Assembly (NCBI GenBank): GCA_938003765.1
Contig: CALKYE010000052.1
Coordinates: 1-24,947 of the forward strand
DNA: 24,947 nucleotides
Origin: an uncultured Planctomycetia bacterium
Lineage (GTDB): Bacteria > Planctomycetota > UBA1135 > GCA-002686595
Direction of reading: 5' to 3'
Shown here: piece after piece, positions 7,635 to 15,935 of the stretch
Layout of the letters: every line of letters starts with the position of its first letter
Position numbering within the stretch: position 1 is the stretch's first letter
Program-made: the position numbers and the translations under genes
Notes under the pieces: generated by a model
What the model was told of the DNA's origin: nothing
Database searches by the model: none
The model's input: only the letters and a program-made list of their open reading frames with translations

Positions 7635-8894
7635 ATGTTCACTTTGCCCTCGTCGGGCGCCGGCGCGCGCCGGCGCGCGACTTCGTTGGTGTGGCTCGCC
7701 GTCGCCTCGGTCGCGTGCGCTCGCACGGCCGCTGGTCGAGACGTGATCGAGCTCGCCGCGCGGCCGATCCGGCCGCCCGAGCCCAAGCCGCGCGAACTCG
7801 AGGTCGCGCCGCCGCCGTCGCCCGAGACTCCGGCCGATGAGCTCGTCGCGCCCGAAGGCGCCGGCGCCGCGGTCGAAGCCTCGCCGAGCTCTCCTTGGAC
7901 GGTGTGGGTCGGGAGCTCGACGGCGTTCCAGTCCATGCAGGGCGCCAAGGGCGCGACCAACGACTACGTGACGGGCTACCTCGACATCGTGCTCGACGGC
8001 CGTCTGTGGGAGGGAGCGATGGCGCAGGTCGAGTTCGAGGGCTCGGGCGGCAACGGCCCCGACGTCGAGCTCCCGGGCTTCGTCGGTCTGTGGAACGCGT
8101 GGAACGCGAACGGCGGCACGTACCAGTCGCCTGACGGCTTCGACCGACTGCTGCTCGCCGAGGCTTACGTGTCGCTGGAGTCCGCCTTCGACGGCTGGAT
8201 CGTCGACGTGGGCAAGCTCGCCACGACCAACTACATCGACACCGTGCGCGTCGCGAACAACTCGGTGGGGAACTTCCTCGCCGGCGCGTTCACCAACTCC
8301 GTCGCCTTCCGCTCGCCGTTCCGCGGCGGCGGGTTCGCGCTGACCTACGTGGGCAGCGGCGACTTCGACTTCCGCGCGGTCGCAGTGCGGCCCGACAACT
8401 CCGGCGATGACGCGACGAGCCACCTGTTCGGCGCGGCGCAGGTCTCGGTGTACTGGGGCCAGGACGCGCGACCGGGCGCGGCTTACCTCTACGGCTGGTC
8501 GAACGGCGGCGACGGCGACCGCACCGGCGTCGGGCTCAACCTCGACCAGGACTTCGGCGCCCACACCACGGCGTTCGCGCGCGCGGCCTGGGCCGACGAG
8601 GTCGACGCCGGCGGCGCGGTCGACACCGCCGTCGAGACTTCCTGGGTTGCCGGCCTGGAATGCCGCGGGAGCCTGTGGGAGCGCGACAACGAGAGCTGCG
8701 CGCTCGCGCTGGGCCTCAACAGCTCGCACGACCCGGCGCTGGAGGACGAATTCGTCCTCGAGGCCTATTTCAAGCGCGTCGTGAACGACTACTGCGAGGT
8801 CTCGCTGCACCTGCACGGCATCGACAACCTCGGCGGCGACAGCACGCGCGACTTCATCACCGCGCTGGGGCTGCGCGTGAACATCTGGCTCTGA
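7635..8894 (+). CDS. OprB-like carbohydrate porin / outer-membrane beta-barrel
   Basis: A 419-residue exported protein. Residues 1-34 are a long signal peptide (ARRRATSLVWLAVASVACA), followed by a Pro-rich linker (about residues 42-75, PPEPKPRELEVAPPPSPETP). From about residue 88 it is a beta-strand-rich domain of alternating aromatic and polar residues. Blocks such as LLLAEAYVSLESAFDGWIVD, VAFRSPFRGGGFALTYVG and the closing FVLEAYFKR...LHLHGIDNLGG (from residue 373) resemble the OprB carbohydrate-selective porin pattern. The chain ends in NIWL, consistent with a final barrel strand. OprB proteins admit sugars across the outer membrane; the sugar here is unknown. The Pro-rich linker could span the periplasm or replace the coiled-coil/SLH segment of other porins. 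A hairpin 13 bases after the stop may end its transcript. Family call is moderate. Confidence 0.6.
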   Translation: MFTLPSSGAGARRRATSLVWLAVASVACARTAAGRDVIELAARPIRPPEPKPRELEVAPPPSPETPADELVAPEGAGAAVEASPSSPWTVWVGSSTAFQSMQGAKGATNDYVTGYLDIVLDGRLWEGAMAQVEFEGSGGNGPDVELPGFVGLWNAWNANGGTYQSPDGFDRLLLAEAYVSLESAFDGWIVDVGKLATTNYIDTVRVANNSVGNFLAGAFTNSVAFRSPFRGGGFALTYVGSGDFDFRAVAVRPDNSGDDATSHLFGAAQVSVYWGQDARPGAAYLYGWSNGGDGDRTGVGLNLDQDFGAHTTAFARAAWADEVDAGGAVDTAVETSWVAGLECRGSLWERDNESCALALGLNSSHDPALEDEFVLEAYFKRVVNDYCEVSLHLHGIDNLGGDSTRDFITALGLRVNIWL

Positions 8895-8906
8895 TTCGCA
8901 CAGGTT

Positions 8907-8926
8907 CCCGGCGGTGAAACGCCGGG
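8907..8926 (+). terminator. 7-bp GC hairpin after porin gene
   Basis: CCCGGCG (8907-8913) pairs perfectly with CGCCGGG (8920-8926) around a GTGAAA loop, 13 bases after the porin stop and well before the chemoreceptor start. No U-run follows. Probable non-canonical terminator or mRNA 3'-end stabiliser; strand inferred from the gene order. Confidence 0.45.
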
Positions 8927-9048
8927 CCCGCGAAGGCCTGTTGCCGAGCTGCAACGTTCAAGGGTTCGAGTCGATCGGACGATCCCGACCGTCGACTCCG
9001 TCTCCACCGAGCGCACTCCCGGCGCCGCAGCTCCTCGAAGGTCATCGC

Positions 9049-11643
9049 ATGAACTGGCTGAAGAACCTCTCCGTCGCGCACAAGATCAACGTCCTCGTCG
9101 CCCAGGCGCTCGTCGGTATCGCGCTCGTCGGCGGCATCGCGTTCTGGGCCACGAGCACGCTCTCGCAGTCCAGCGAGGAGATCGGGCGCCAGCAGTTGCC
9201 CGCGGTCCGCAACATGACGCTGTGCGACATGATGCACGACGGCATGCTCGCGGTCGTGTACCGCTCGATCGTCGCGAGCGAGCAGCACGACGCCGAAGCG
9301 ATCGCCAGCGCCGTGCAGGAGGCCGACGAGTTCGCCAGCAACTTCCACCGCTACTTCGGCGCGCTCGACGAGCTCGAGCTGCAACCGGCGACCGAGCAAG
9401 CGGTCGCGGCCGCCGAAGGCGACGTGGGCGAGTACGTCCAGGCCGCTCAGGCGCTCGTCAAGTTGTGCAGCGAGGGACGTCGCGACGAAGCGTTGGCCGG
9501 CGTTCCGGGTCTGCAGGCGGTGTACGACCGGCTGGAGGAGAGTCTGGGGGCCCTGGGGGAGTTGATCGAAACCGACGCCGACGCGAGCGTCGAGCAGGCG
9601 CACTCGCTCGCTGCGGTCGCCAATCGTTCCGTGCTCACCGCGCTGATCCTGGGCGCGGGCGGCGCGCTGTTGCTCGGACTGTTCCTCGCGCGGCGCATCG
9701 TGACTCCGTTGCGCGCGTCCGTGGAGGTGCTCGAGTCGGGTCAGATCGAGAGCCTCGGCGCGATCGACACCGATGACGAGTTCGGTCGCATGGCCAAGGC
9801 CGTCGCGCGCACGTTGAGCGCGGCGAGCGAGGGCGCGGCTCAACTGGCCAGCCAGAAGCAGCAGCTCGAGAACGCCATGGCCGACAGTCGCGCTGCCGCG
9901 GAGCGTTCGGAGCAGGCGGCGCGCGAAGCTGCGCGCGTGGCGTCGATGGTCGAGAACTCGACCGCGTGCATGATGTACGCCGACGACACGCTCACGATGC
10001 GCTACCTCAATCCGGCGGCGCGCGAGGCGCTCACGCTGCTCTCCGCCGCAGGCTCTCCGGGCTTCGACGTGCGCGAGGGCAAGCCGCTCGACGCGTTCTT
10101 CACGAGCCCCGAGGGCAACCTGGCGTTCTTCGGCGACGAGACCCGTCTGCCGTTCCAGACGCGCCTGCAGATCGGCGAGGAGACCGTCGACGCCTCGTTC
10201 CGCTCGATCCTCGACTCGGAGCGTCGGCGCATGGGCCTGTTGGTCTCGTTCGAGGTCATCACCGAGCGCCTGCGCACCGAAGAGCGCGCCGAGATCGCCG
10301 CGGCCGAGGCCGCGCGCGTCGCGTCGATGGTCGAGAACGCCCCCGCTTGCATGATGTACGCGGACGCGAGTCTGGTGCTGCGCTACGTCAACCCCGCGGC
10401 GCGGACGACGCTCGAGCGACTCGAACTGGACGCCGACAGCCTGGTCGGCGCCGACCTGGCGGAGTTCTTCAGTCACCCCGACGGCAACACGCGCTTCTTC
10501 TCCAACGCGAAGAACCTGCCGTGGAGCACTCGCTTCCAGCTCAACAGCGAGGACGTGGTCCTCTCGGCGAGCGCGATCAACGACGCCGACGGCGAGCGGC
10601 TCGGCCTGCTCGTCTCGTGGGAAGTCGTGACCGATCGTCTGCGCGCCGAACGCAGCGCCAAGGAGGCTGCGGAGCGCGAGGTGCGCCAGGCGCAGGAGCT
10701 GCAGGCCAAGGTCGAGCAGTTGCTCGCGGCGGTCGATGCGGCCTCGCACGGCGACCTCACGCAGTCGATCGAAGTGCGCGGCGACGACGCCGTGGCGCGC
10801 ATGGGCGCGGCGGTCGGGCGGTTGCTCGGCGACTTCCGCCGGAGCATGGCGCACATCCGCGACAACGCGCAGAAGCTCGCGACCGCGTCGGAGAAGCTCA
10901 CGTCGGTCAGCCAGCGCATGAGCTCGGAAGCCGAGCAGACTTCGACTCAGGTGAGCGTCGTGGCCGACGCAGCCTCGAAGGTCGACGGCAGCATGCGCAA
11001 CGTGTCGGCCAACACCGATGCGATGACCGAGAGCATCGTGGAGATCTCGCGCAGCGCGTCGAGCGCCGCCCGCGTGGCGCGCACGGCGGTCGACACGGCG
11101 GAGCAGACCAACCAGACGGTCTCGGCGCTCGACCGCTCGAGCGAGGAGATCGGCAAGATCCTCAAGACCATCACGACCATCGCGCAGCAGACCAACCTGC
11201 TCGCGCTGAACGCGACGATCGAAGCGGCGCGCGCGGGCGAGATGGGCAAGGGCTTCGCCGTGGTCGCCAACGAGGTCAAGGAGCTCGCCAAGGAGACGGC
11301 GCGCGCCACGACCGACATCAGCGCGAAGATCGAGGCGATCCAGTCCGGCTCGCGCGGAGCGGTCGAGGCCATCAGCCGCATCGGCGGGATCATCAAGGAA
11401 ATCGACGGCCTGCAGACCACGATCGCCGCGGCGGTCGAGCAGCAGTCGGCGACGACCAAGGACATCACCTCGACGCTCAACGGCGCGGCGCAGGCCAGCA
11501 CGCAGATCACCGCCAACATGTCCCAGGTGGCGACGGCGGCGCGCGAGACCTCGAGCGGCGCATCGAACACTCTGGGCGTGGCCAGCGAAGTGGCGCGCAT
11601 GGCCGACGAGATGCTCGAACTCGTCGGCCACTTCCGCTGCTGA
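9049..11643 (+). CDS. Methyl-accepting chemotaxis protein with tandem PAS domains
   Basis: An 864-residue transmembrane chemoreceptor. TM1 is about residues 14-36, the periplasmic helical sensor 37-192, and TM2 about 193-214, followed by a HAMP linker (214-265). Residues about 293-415 and 420-540 are two PAS domains opening with nearly identical text (EAARVASMVEN, then CMMYAD and NPAAR), clearly a recent duplication. A second HAMP-like stretch (555-605) leads to the signalling domain (610-864), whose tip carries QQTNLLALNATIEAARAGEMGKGFAVVANEVKELA in the usual form. No C-terminal CheR-binding pentapeptide is seen, and the chain ends HFRC. The ATG at 9049 is preceded by GAAGG with 7-base spacing. 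No che genes are nearby, so its CheA/CheW partners must lie elsewhere. The PAS pair may sense a cytoplasmic ligand or redox state (inference). Confidence 0.95.
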   Translation: MNWLKNLSVAHKINVLVAQALVGIALVGGIAFWATSTLSQSSEEIGRQQLPAVRNMTLCDMMHDGMLAVVYRSIVASEQHDAEAIASAVQEADEFASNFHRYFGALDELELQPATEQAVAAAEGDVGEYVQAAQALVKLCSEGRRDEALAGVPGLQAVYDRLEESLGALGELIETDADASVEQAHSLAAVANRSVLTALILGAGGALLLGLFLARRIVTPLRASVEVLESGQIESLGAIDTDDEFGRMAKAVARTLSAASEGAAQLASQKQQLENAMADSRAAAERSEQAAREAARVASMVENSTACMMYADDTLTMRYLNPAAREALTLLSAAGSPGFDVREGKPLDAFFTSPEGNLAFFGDETRLPFQTRLQIGEETVDASFRSILDSERRRMGLLVSFEVITERLRTEERAEIAAAEAARVASMVENAPACMMYADASLVLRYVNPAARTTLERLELDADSLVGADLAEFFSHPDGNTRFFSNAKNLPWSTRFQLNSEDVVLSASAINDADGERLGLLVSWEVVTDRLRAERSAKEAAEREVRQAQELQAKVEQLLAAVDAASHGDLTQSIEVRGDDAVARMGAAVGRLLGDFRRSMAHIRDNAQKLATASEKLTSVSQRMSSEAEQTSTQVSVVADAASKVDGSMRNVSANTDAMTESIVEISRSASSAARVARTAVDTAEQTNQTVSALDRSSEEIGKILKTITTIAQQTNLLALNATIEAARAGEMGKGFAVVANEVKELAKETARATTDISAKIEAIQSGSRGAVEAISRIGGIIKEIDGLQTTIAAAVEQQSATTKDITSTLNGAAQASTQITANMSQVATAARETSSGASNTLGVASEVARMADEMLELVGHFRC

Positions 11644-11665
11644 GCCAGCGGCGCTCAGCGGCGCG

Positions 11666-14600
11666 TCACTTCCAGCGGAAGTGCTCGCGGATCAGCCAGC
11701 GCGCGGGGCGTTTGGGCGCCTCGCGCAGCACTTGAACGACGCGTGCGTCGTCTCCGCTCGCTTCGCGCAGCTCGCTGGCGAGCTCGGCTGCGAACGGGCC
11801 CTTGAGCGCCGCCAGCTTGGCGATGAGTTCGGCCGCGGCGCTCGCGTCCTTCTCGATCTTCGGCGTCGCCGTTTCGACCAGCTTGAGCGCGCGCTCCCAC
11901 TCCTTGGCCTGCGCGCCTTCGACGGCGGGCTTGAGCTGCGCCAGCGCGCGCTTGTCGAGCGTCACCCCGGCGATCTGCGCCCAACCGACCAGGGTCGGCG
12001 CGGCCGCGCCTCGTCCGGCCTTGTCCAACGCGATCGCTGACTTCGCCAGGTCGGCGAAGGCGCTCTCGAGCGCCGTCGTCAGGCGCTGCACGTCGTAAGC
12101 CAGCGGCGCGAGCGCGCCGTCGAACTGCTTCGACGCCTGCAGTCGCGGCCAGACCTTGGCGAACTCACCTTCGACGAGTTCGTCCGCGCCGCTCTCGCGC
12201 CACTCGCGCGTCCACGCGCCGAGCTCGGCGAGCTTGCGGCGCTCGATCAACTCCTTGAGCGGCGCTTCGAGGAAGCTCTCGAGCTCCGGAGTCCACGCCT
12301 CGCCGATCTTGAAGCCCGGATCGCCTTCCCACGCGACCTTGCCGTCGATGTCGAGCAACAACAGCCGCGGCAGGTTGAAGCGCTCGATCGAGAACATGTC
12401 GTAGCTCGAACCCATGCCGACGCCCTCGCGGTGGTCGACCGCGACCGCGCCGGGGAAGGGATGCTCCTTCAGGTACTCGTCGATGGCCTTGGAGTCGTTG
12501 GGCGAGCACACCGACACGATCTCGAGCCCGACGTCGGCGAAGGTCTTCGCCAAGTGGTTGAGCCACGGATCGAGGCGGATGAGGTCGTTCTGCTGGATGC
12601 TCCAGATCAAGAGCACCTGCGGCACGAGTCCCTTCTCGTCCCAGCTCGTGCGCGAGCCGCTCACCCAGCGCTCGATCCTCGGGAACGGCGGCACGAGGCC
12701 GAGGAAGCTGCCGCCGACCGCTTCGCCGGAGGACTTCAGCTTCTCCATGCGCACGCGGCGCTCGATCTCGCCGGCCGGATCGCGCGGGTCGCGCGCGAGG
12801 AAGCGCACTTCCTTGTAGCGCGCCTTGCCCGGACCCATCAGCAGGCCGAACGTGCCGCGCAGCACTTCGGCGGTGGGGAACTCGTGCGTCGCGACGAGTT
12901 CGCCATCCACCCAGCAGTCGACGTTGTTGCGCGCGACGTCGAGGCGCAGCTTGCGCCACTCGCTCGAGCTGCTCTGTCCCTCCTGAACCTGGAAGGCCTT
13001 CACCGGCACGTGGCGCCAGGTCTTGGTCGCGCCGCCTCCGTAGAAGCTGGCGAGGTCGACCCACGCGCTGTCCGCGGCCTGCGAGCCTTCCTTGCGCGGC
13101 GCGCCGGGGAACAGCACGAAGGCGTGGAAGTTGTTCGCGTCCTTGCGGCCGAACACGATGCCGCAGAAGTTGTTCTCGCCGCGCTTGGCCTGCACCTCGC
13201 ACTCCAGCGAGAAGTCGCCGCCGGTCACGCGCATCAGGTTCATGCCCTGGTACACGAAGCTCGCCGGGTCGTACGCGCCGAACTTGGCCTCGAGCAACGG
13301 TCCCTCGGCGCTGAACGTCGTGTTGCCGCCGGTGTCCCAGCCCTCGAGGTTCTTCTCGTTGTAGGCCAGCTCCCAGATCGCGAGCGACTTGCCGCTGTCG
13401 CGCAGCGCCGCTTCGTACACGCCGAAGAGCGCATCGATCTCGAGGTCGCGGCCCAAGCGCCAGCTCACGTCCATCGTGAGCATCGGCAGGTTCGCGCCGC
13501 GCAGCTTCTCGACGATCGCCTTGGCGGCGTCGGCCAGCTCGCCCTTGGTGCGCGCGATCGAGCCGCGCTTGGGATCCCACTTCGCGAGCAGTCGATCCAC
13601 GCGGTCGATGGCGCGCTTGTCCGGCGCCTTGCTCGCTTCCAGCACGCGCAACGCCGTCGTGGCGAGCTTCGCCGCGCGGTCCGAGTTCTTCGTGTCGCCC
13701 AGGAAGATCGCGAACTCCTCGAGCAGCGTGGGATCGAGCGGCGTCCTCACGAGCCCCTTCTCGAAGTGCTCCTTGGCGATCACGCTGTCCTTCGCGAGCA
13801 GCGCGGCGCGCGCCCAGTCGAGGTACGGCCGCGCCACTTCGATACGGCCCTGCTGCTCGTCGCGCAGCGCGAGCGTCCACTCCTTCCACAGGTCGCTGAG
13901 CTCGTCGATGGTCTTGGGCAGCTTGGGCGCCGGCGCGTCCTTGCGATCGACGCCCTTGATCGGCGGCAGCGGCTGGCCGAGCACGACCTCCTCGAACTTG
14001 GAGATGGCGGTGTCGCCGGTGAGTCCGCCCGAGGCGTTGATGTACTCGCGGAAGGCGTTGCGGTAGATGAAGCGGCCGTCGACGGGGTCCTGGTAGTTGT
14101 AGAGGAAGAACACCACGCCCCAGGTCGGCGCGTACCACGGCGGACCCCACGCGTAGTTGTTCTCGACCACGATGCGGAACGTGGGGGCCTTGGTCGGCTG
14201 GCTCGAGCTGTTGGACGGGTCGATGCCGTCCGCCGGCCCGCTCATCCAGCCCTTCTCCATGCGATCGGCCAGCGGGAACAGCCGGTGGTTGGCCGGCATG
14301 TTCATCAGCACCGAGCCGTTGGGCAGGATCGCGCAGCCCTCGAAGAACGAGGCGAGGCCTTCGTTGAGCCAGCCGGCCGCGCGCGTCGCGAGCGAGACGA
14401 ACTGGTGCGCGGCTTCGTGGAACAGCGTCTGCGTCATGCCCTCGAAGCCCGAGCCTTCGACGTAGGTCTCCACCGCGTTGCCGGTGAAGTGGCCGCCCGA
14501 CCACTCGACCGGCGGACCGATGCCGAGCTTCAGGTACTCGCCGCGGAGCTTGAAGATGTTGAGGTCGATGCGCGGCACGCTCTTGCCGTCTTCCTCGGTC

Positions 14601-15385
14601 CCGTACTGGAAGAACACGCGATAGAACAGGTTCATCTGCTCCATCGCTTCGGCGGCGCGCACGAGCACCTCGTAGCCGGCGTTCGTGTACGTGGTGTAGT
14701 TCTCGCGCTCGAGCTTGGCGCGCGCATCCCAGGTGGCGTGCGCGGCGTCGAACTCGCGGATCCACTCCTCGGAGACGTCGGCGAGCAGGTCCTTGGGCTT
14801 GGCGTCGCCCGCCAGGCTCGGATCGGGCAGCGACGAGATGCGGTCGATGGCCTCCTGGCTGGGGACGTGCTCGGGGTCGATCGCCAGGATCAGCTTGTGG
14901 ACGCCGATGGCCGAGTGCGGCCGCAGGTCCTTCTCGTACTGCTCCGCGATGGGCTGCAGCGCGCCGATGAAGCGCGCGTTCATCGTGAGCAGGTCCTTGG
15001 TGAGCGGCTCGAGCGCGATCAGCCGCGCGCGCAGCGCTTCGATCTCCGGCTTGGGCGCCTTCTGCGCCACCGCCAGCCGCAACTGCGTGTAGATCGAGTA
15101 CACGAGGTCGTCGCGGTCGGCCATCGCCTCCGCCCAGCGCGCGCGCAGCGCCCAGGCCCGCGTCGACTTCGCGTCGCGCTCGAGGGCTCGCTGGATCCAC
15201 TCGCGCGCCTTGGGGAGCTGCTTGGCGTCGAGCGAGCGCTCTGCCGCGTCGAGCGCCAGCGTGAAGGCCGAGACCTCGCTCTGGAGCACGACCGGCGTCG
15301 CTGCGCGCGCGCTCGGCGTCGCCGGGGAAGAGAAGGCGCTCAGAGCGGCGAGCGCGGCGAGCGAACAGGCGAGGAGCAGTCTCAT
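11666..15385 (-). CDS. Giant secreted HEXXH metallopeptidase-like protein with LamG/DUF1080-like and thioredoxin-like domains
   Basis: A 1239-residue exported protein. Residues 1-29 are a signal peptide (MRLLLACSLAALAALSAFSS...ARA). Residues 40-190 are helical and TPR-like. Residues about 225-470 contain a gluzincin-type zinc site: HEAAH (323-327) and WLNEGLASFFEG (339-350), where E342 is the expected third ligand. This resembles the DUF1570-type secreted peptidases of Planctomycetota. Residues 500-670 are again helical. Residues 678-865 look like a LamG/DUF1080 concanavalin-like sandwich (LEGWDTGG, GIVFGRKDANNFHAFVLFP, CWVDGELVATHEF). Residues 891-1045 are thioredoxin-like (VLLIWSIQQNDLIRLDPWLN, LEIVSVCS, LPRLLLLDIDGKVAWEGDPG) but lack a CxxC pair. 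The ATG at 15385 has AGGA six bases upstream; an in-frame TTG lies 18 bases further up. Likely acts on extracellular protein or glycoprotein (inference). Confidence 0.8.
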   Translation of the reverse strand: MRLLLACSLAALAALSAFSSPATPSARAATPVVLQSEVSAFTLALDAAERSLDAKQLPKAREWIQRALERDAKSTRAWALRARWAEAMADRDDLVYSIYTQLRLAVAQKAPKPEIEALRARLIALEPLTKDLLTMNARFIGALQPIAEQYEKDLRPHSAIGVHKLILAIDPEHVPSQEAIDRISSLPDPSLAGDAKPKDLLADVSEEWIREFDAAHATWDARAKLERENYTTYTNAGYEVLVRAAEAMEQMNLFYRVFFQYGTEEDGKSVPRIDLNIFKLRGEYLKLGIGPPVEWSGGHFTGNAVETYVEGSGFEGMTQTLFHEAAHQFVSLATRAAGWLNEGLASFFEGCAILPNGSVLMNMPANHRLFPLADRMEKGWMSGPADGIDPSNSSSQPTKAPTFRIVVENNYAWGPPWYAPTWGVVFFLYNYQDPVDGRFIYRNAFREYINASGGLTGDTAISKFEEVVLGQPLPPIKGVDRKDAPAPKLPKTIDELSDLWKEWTLALRDEQQGRIEVARPYLDWARAALLAKDSVIAKEHFEKGLVRTPLDPTLLEEFAIFLGDTKNSDRAAKLATTALRVLEASKAPDKRAIDRVDRLLAKWDPKRGSIARTKGELADAAKAIVEKLRGANLPMLTMDVSWRLGRDLEIDALFGVYEAALRDSGKSLAIWELAYNEKNLEGWDTGGNTTFSAEGPLLEAKFGAYDPASFVYQGMNLMRVTGGDFSLECEVQAKRGENNFCGIVFGRKDANNFHAFVLFPGAPRKEGSQAADSAWVDLASFYGGGATKTWRHVPVKAFQVQEGQSSSSEWRKLRLDVARNNVDCWVDGELVATHEFPTAEVLRGTFGLLMGPGKARYKEVRFLARDPRDPAGEIERRVRMEKLKSSGEAVGGSFLGLVPPFPRIERWVSGSRTSWDEKGLVPQVLLIWSIQQNDLIRLDPWLNHLAKTFADVGLEIVSVCSPNDSKAIDEYLKEHPFPGAVAVDHREGVGMGSSYDMFSIERFNLPRLLLLDIDGKVAWEGDPGFKIGEAWTPELESFLEAPLKELIERRKLAELGAWTREWRESGADELVEGEFAKVWPRLQASKQFDGALAPLAYDVQRLTTALESAFADLAKSAIALDKAGRGAAAPTLVGWAQIAGVTLDKRALAQLKPAVEGAQAKEWERALKLVETATPKIEKDASAAAELIAKLAALKGPFAAELASELREASGDDARVVQVLREAPKRPARWLIREHFRWK

Positions 15386-15419
15386 CAAGCGTCCTGGAGG
15401 CAAGAGTTGCGGGCGCGCT

Positions 15420-15425
15420 ATGGTA
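15420..15425 (-). promoter_or_regulatory. Possible -10 box for the metallopeptidase gene
   Basis: On the minus strand these bases read TACCAT, 34 bases before the peptidase start, within the 83-bp divergent gap. They sit inside CTATGGTAG, whose two ends mirror each other, so the plus strand also offers a TATGGT toward the acetyltransferase. No convincing -35 element accompanies it. Confidence 0.25.
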
Positions 15426-15468
15426 GCTGCGCAGCGGGCGTCGATTGGCCCATCCGAGAGCCGTGAGC

Positions 15469-15864
15469 ATGTTCGAGTACCGCGAGAACGAAGCGCTCGA
15501 CGCCGCCGAAGTCGCGCGGCTGTTCGACGCTTCCGGCATCCGCCGCCCGAGCGCCGACCTCGAGCGCATCGCCACGATGTTCGCGCACGCGAACCTCGTG
15601 CTCACGGCGCGGAGCGGCGCGCGGCTGGTGGGCGTCGCACGCGCGCTGACCGACTTCAGCTACTGCTGCTACCTCTCGGACCTCGCCGTCGACCGCGAGT
15701 TCCAGGGCGCGGGCGTGGGGCGCGAACTCGTCCGGCGCGTGCGCGAACGCATCGGTCCCGGAGCGATGCTCCTGCTGCTGTCTGCGCCGGAAGCGATGGA
15801 GTACTACCCCAAGCTGGGCTTCGAGCGCGTCGACAACGCCTTCCTGATTCGCCGCACGAGCTGA
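15469..15864 (+). CDS. GNAT family N-acetyltransferase
   Basis: A 131-residue protein with the GNAT fold. Residues about 60-75 hold the central beta-strand (LTDFSYCCYLSDLAVD). VDREFQGAGVGRELVRRVRERIG (about 72-94) is the acetyl-CoA binding motif A (Q-x-x-G-x-G). AMEYYPKLGFERVDNAFLIRR at the end is motif B with the usual YxxxGF. GNAT enzymes transfer an acetyl group from acetyl-CoA to an amine; the substrate cannot be told from sequence. The ATG at 15469 follows a CGAGAG purine stretch by about 8 bases. A GTG at 15463 is an alternative, but would leave too little spacing. Its start faces that of the giant metallopeptidase across 83 bases, and it precedes the epimerase operon by 71 bases that carry a separate promoter-like box. 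Confidence 0.88.
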   Translation: MFEYRENEALDAAEVARLFDASGIRRPSADLERIATMFAHANLVLTARSGARLVGVARALTDFSYCCYLSDLAVDREFQGAGVGRELVRRVRERIGPGAMLLLLSAPEAMEYYPKLGFERVDNAFLIRRTS

Positions 15865-15897
15865 TCCTCCGCTCGGGCTTGCGCCGCGCGCGATCCC

Positions 15898-15903
15898 TAC
15901 AAT
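15898..15903 (+). promoter_or_regulatory. TACAAT -10 box of the epimerase operon
   Basis: A good match to a sigma-70 -10 element in otherwise GC-rich DNA, 32 bases before the ATG at 15936. No clear -35 lies at the standard distance; a TTGCGC at 15879-15884 is too close (13-base spacing). A start of transcription near 15909-15911 would coincide with the foot of the hairpin at 15909-15929. Confidence 0.5.
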
Positions 15904-15908
15904 CCCGC

Positions 15909-15929
15909 CGCCTCGCGACGCGCGGGGCG
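15909..15929 (+). promoter_or_regulatory. Leader hairpin just before the epimerase start
   Basis: CGCCTCGCG (15909-15917) pairs with CGCGGGGCG (15921-15929) around an ACG loop: nine pairs, one of them G-U. It ends six bases before the ATG, in the space where a Shine-Dalgarno would sit, so it could stabilise the 5' end or hinder ribosome loading. Chance formation in GC-rich DNA cannot be excluded. Confidence 0.4.
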
Positions 15930-15935
15930 CAACGG

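Noticed and set aside
8857..11631. 924-codon minus-strand open frame opposite the chemoreceptor
   Set aside because: Arg/Asp/His/Val-rich text that mirrors the chemoreceptor codons; no family features.
12165..15605. 1146-codon open frame overlapping the giant metallopeptidase, and another of 1011 codons opposite it
   Set aside because: Both are shadows of the metallopeptidase; their products have no signal peptide or domain, whereas the chosen frame has a zinc site and signal peptide.
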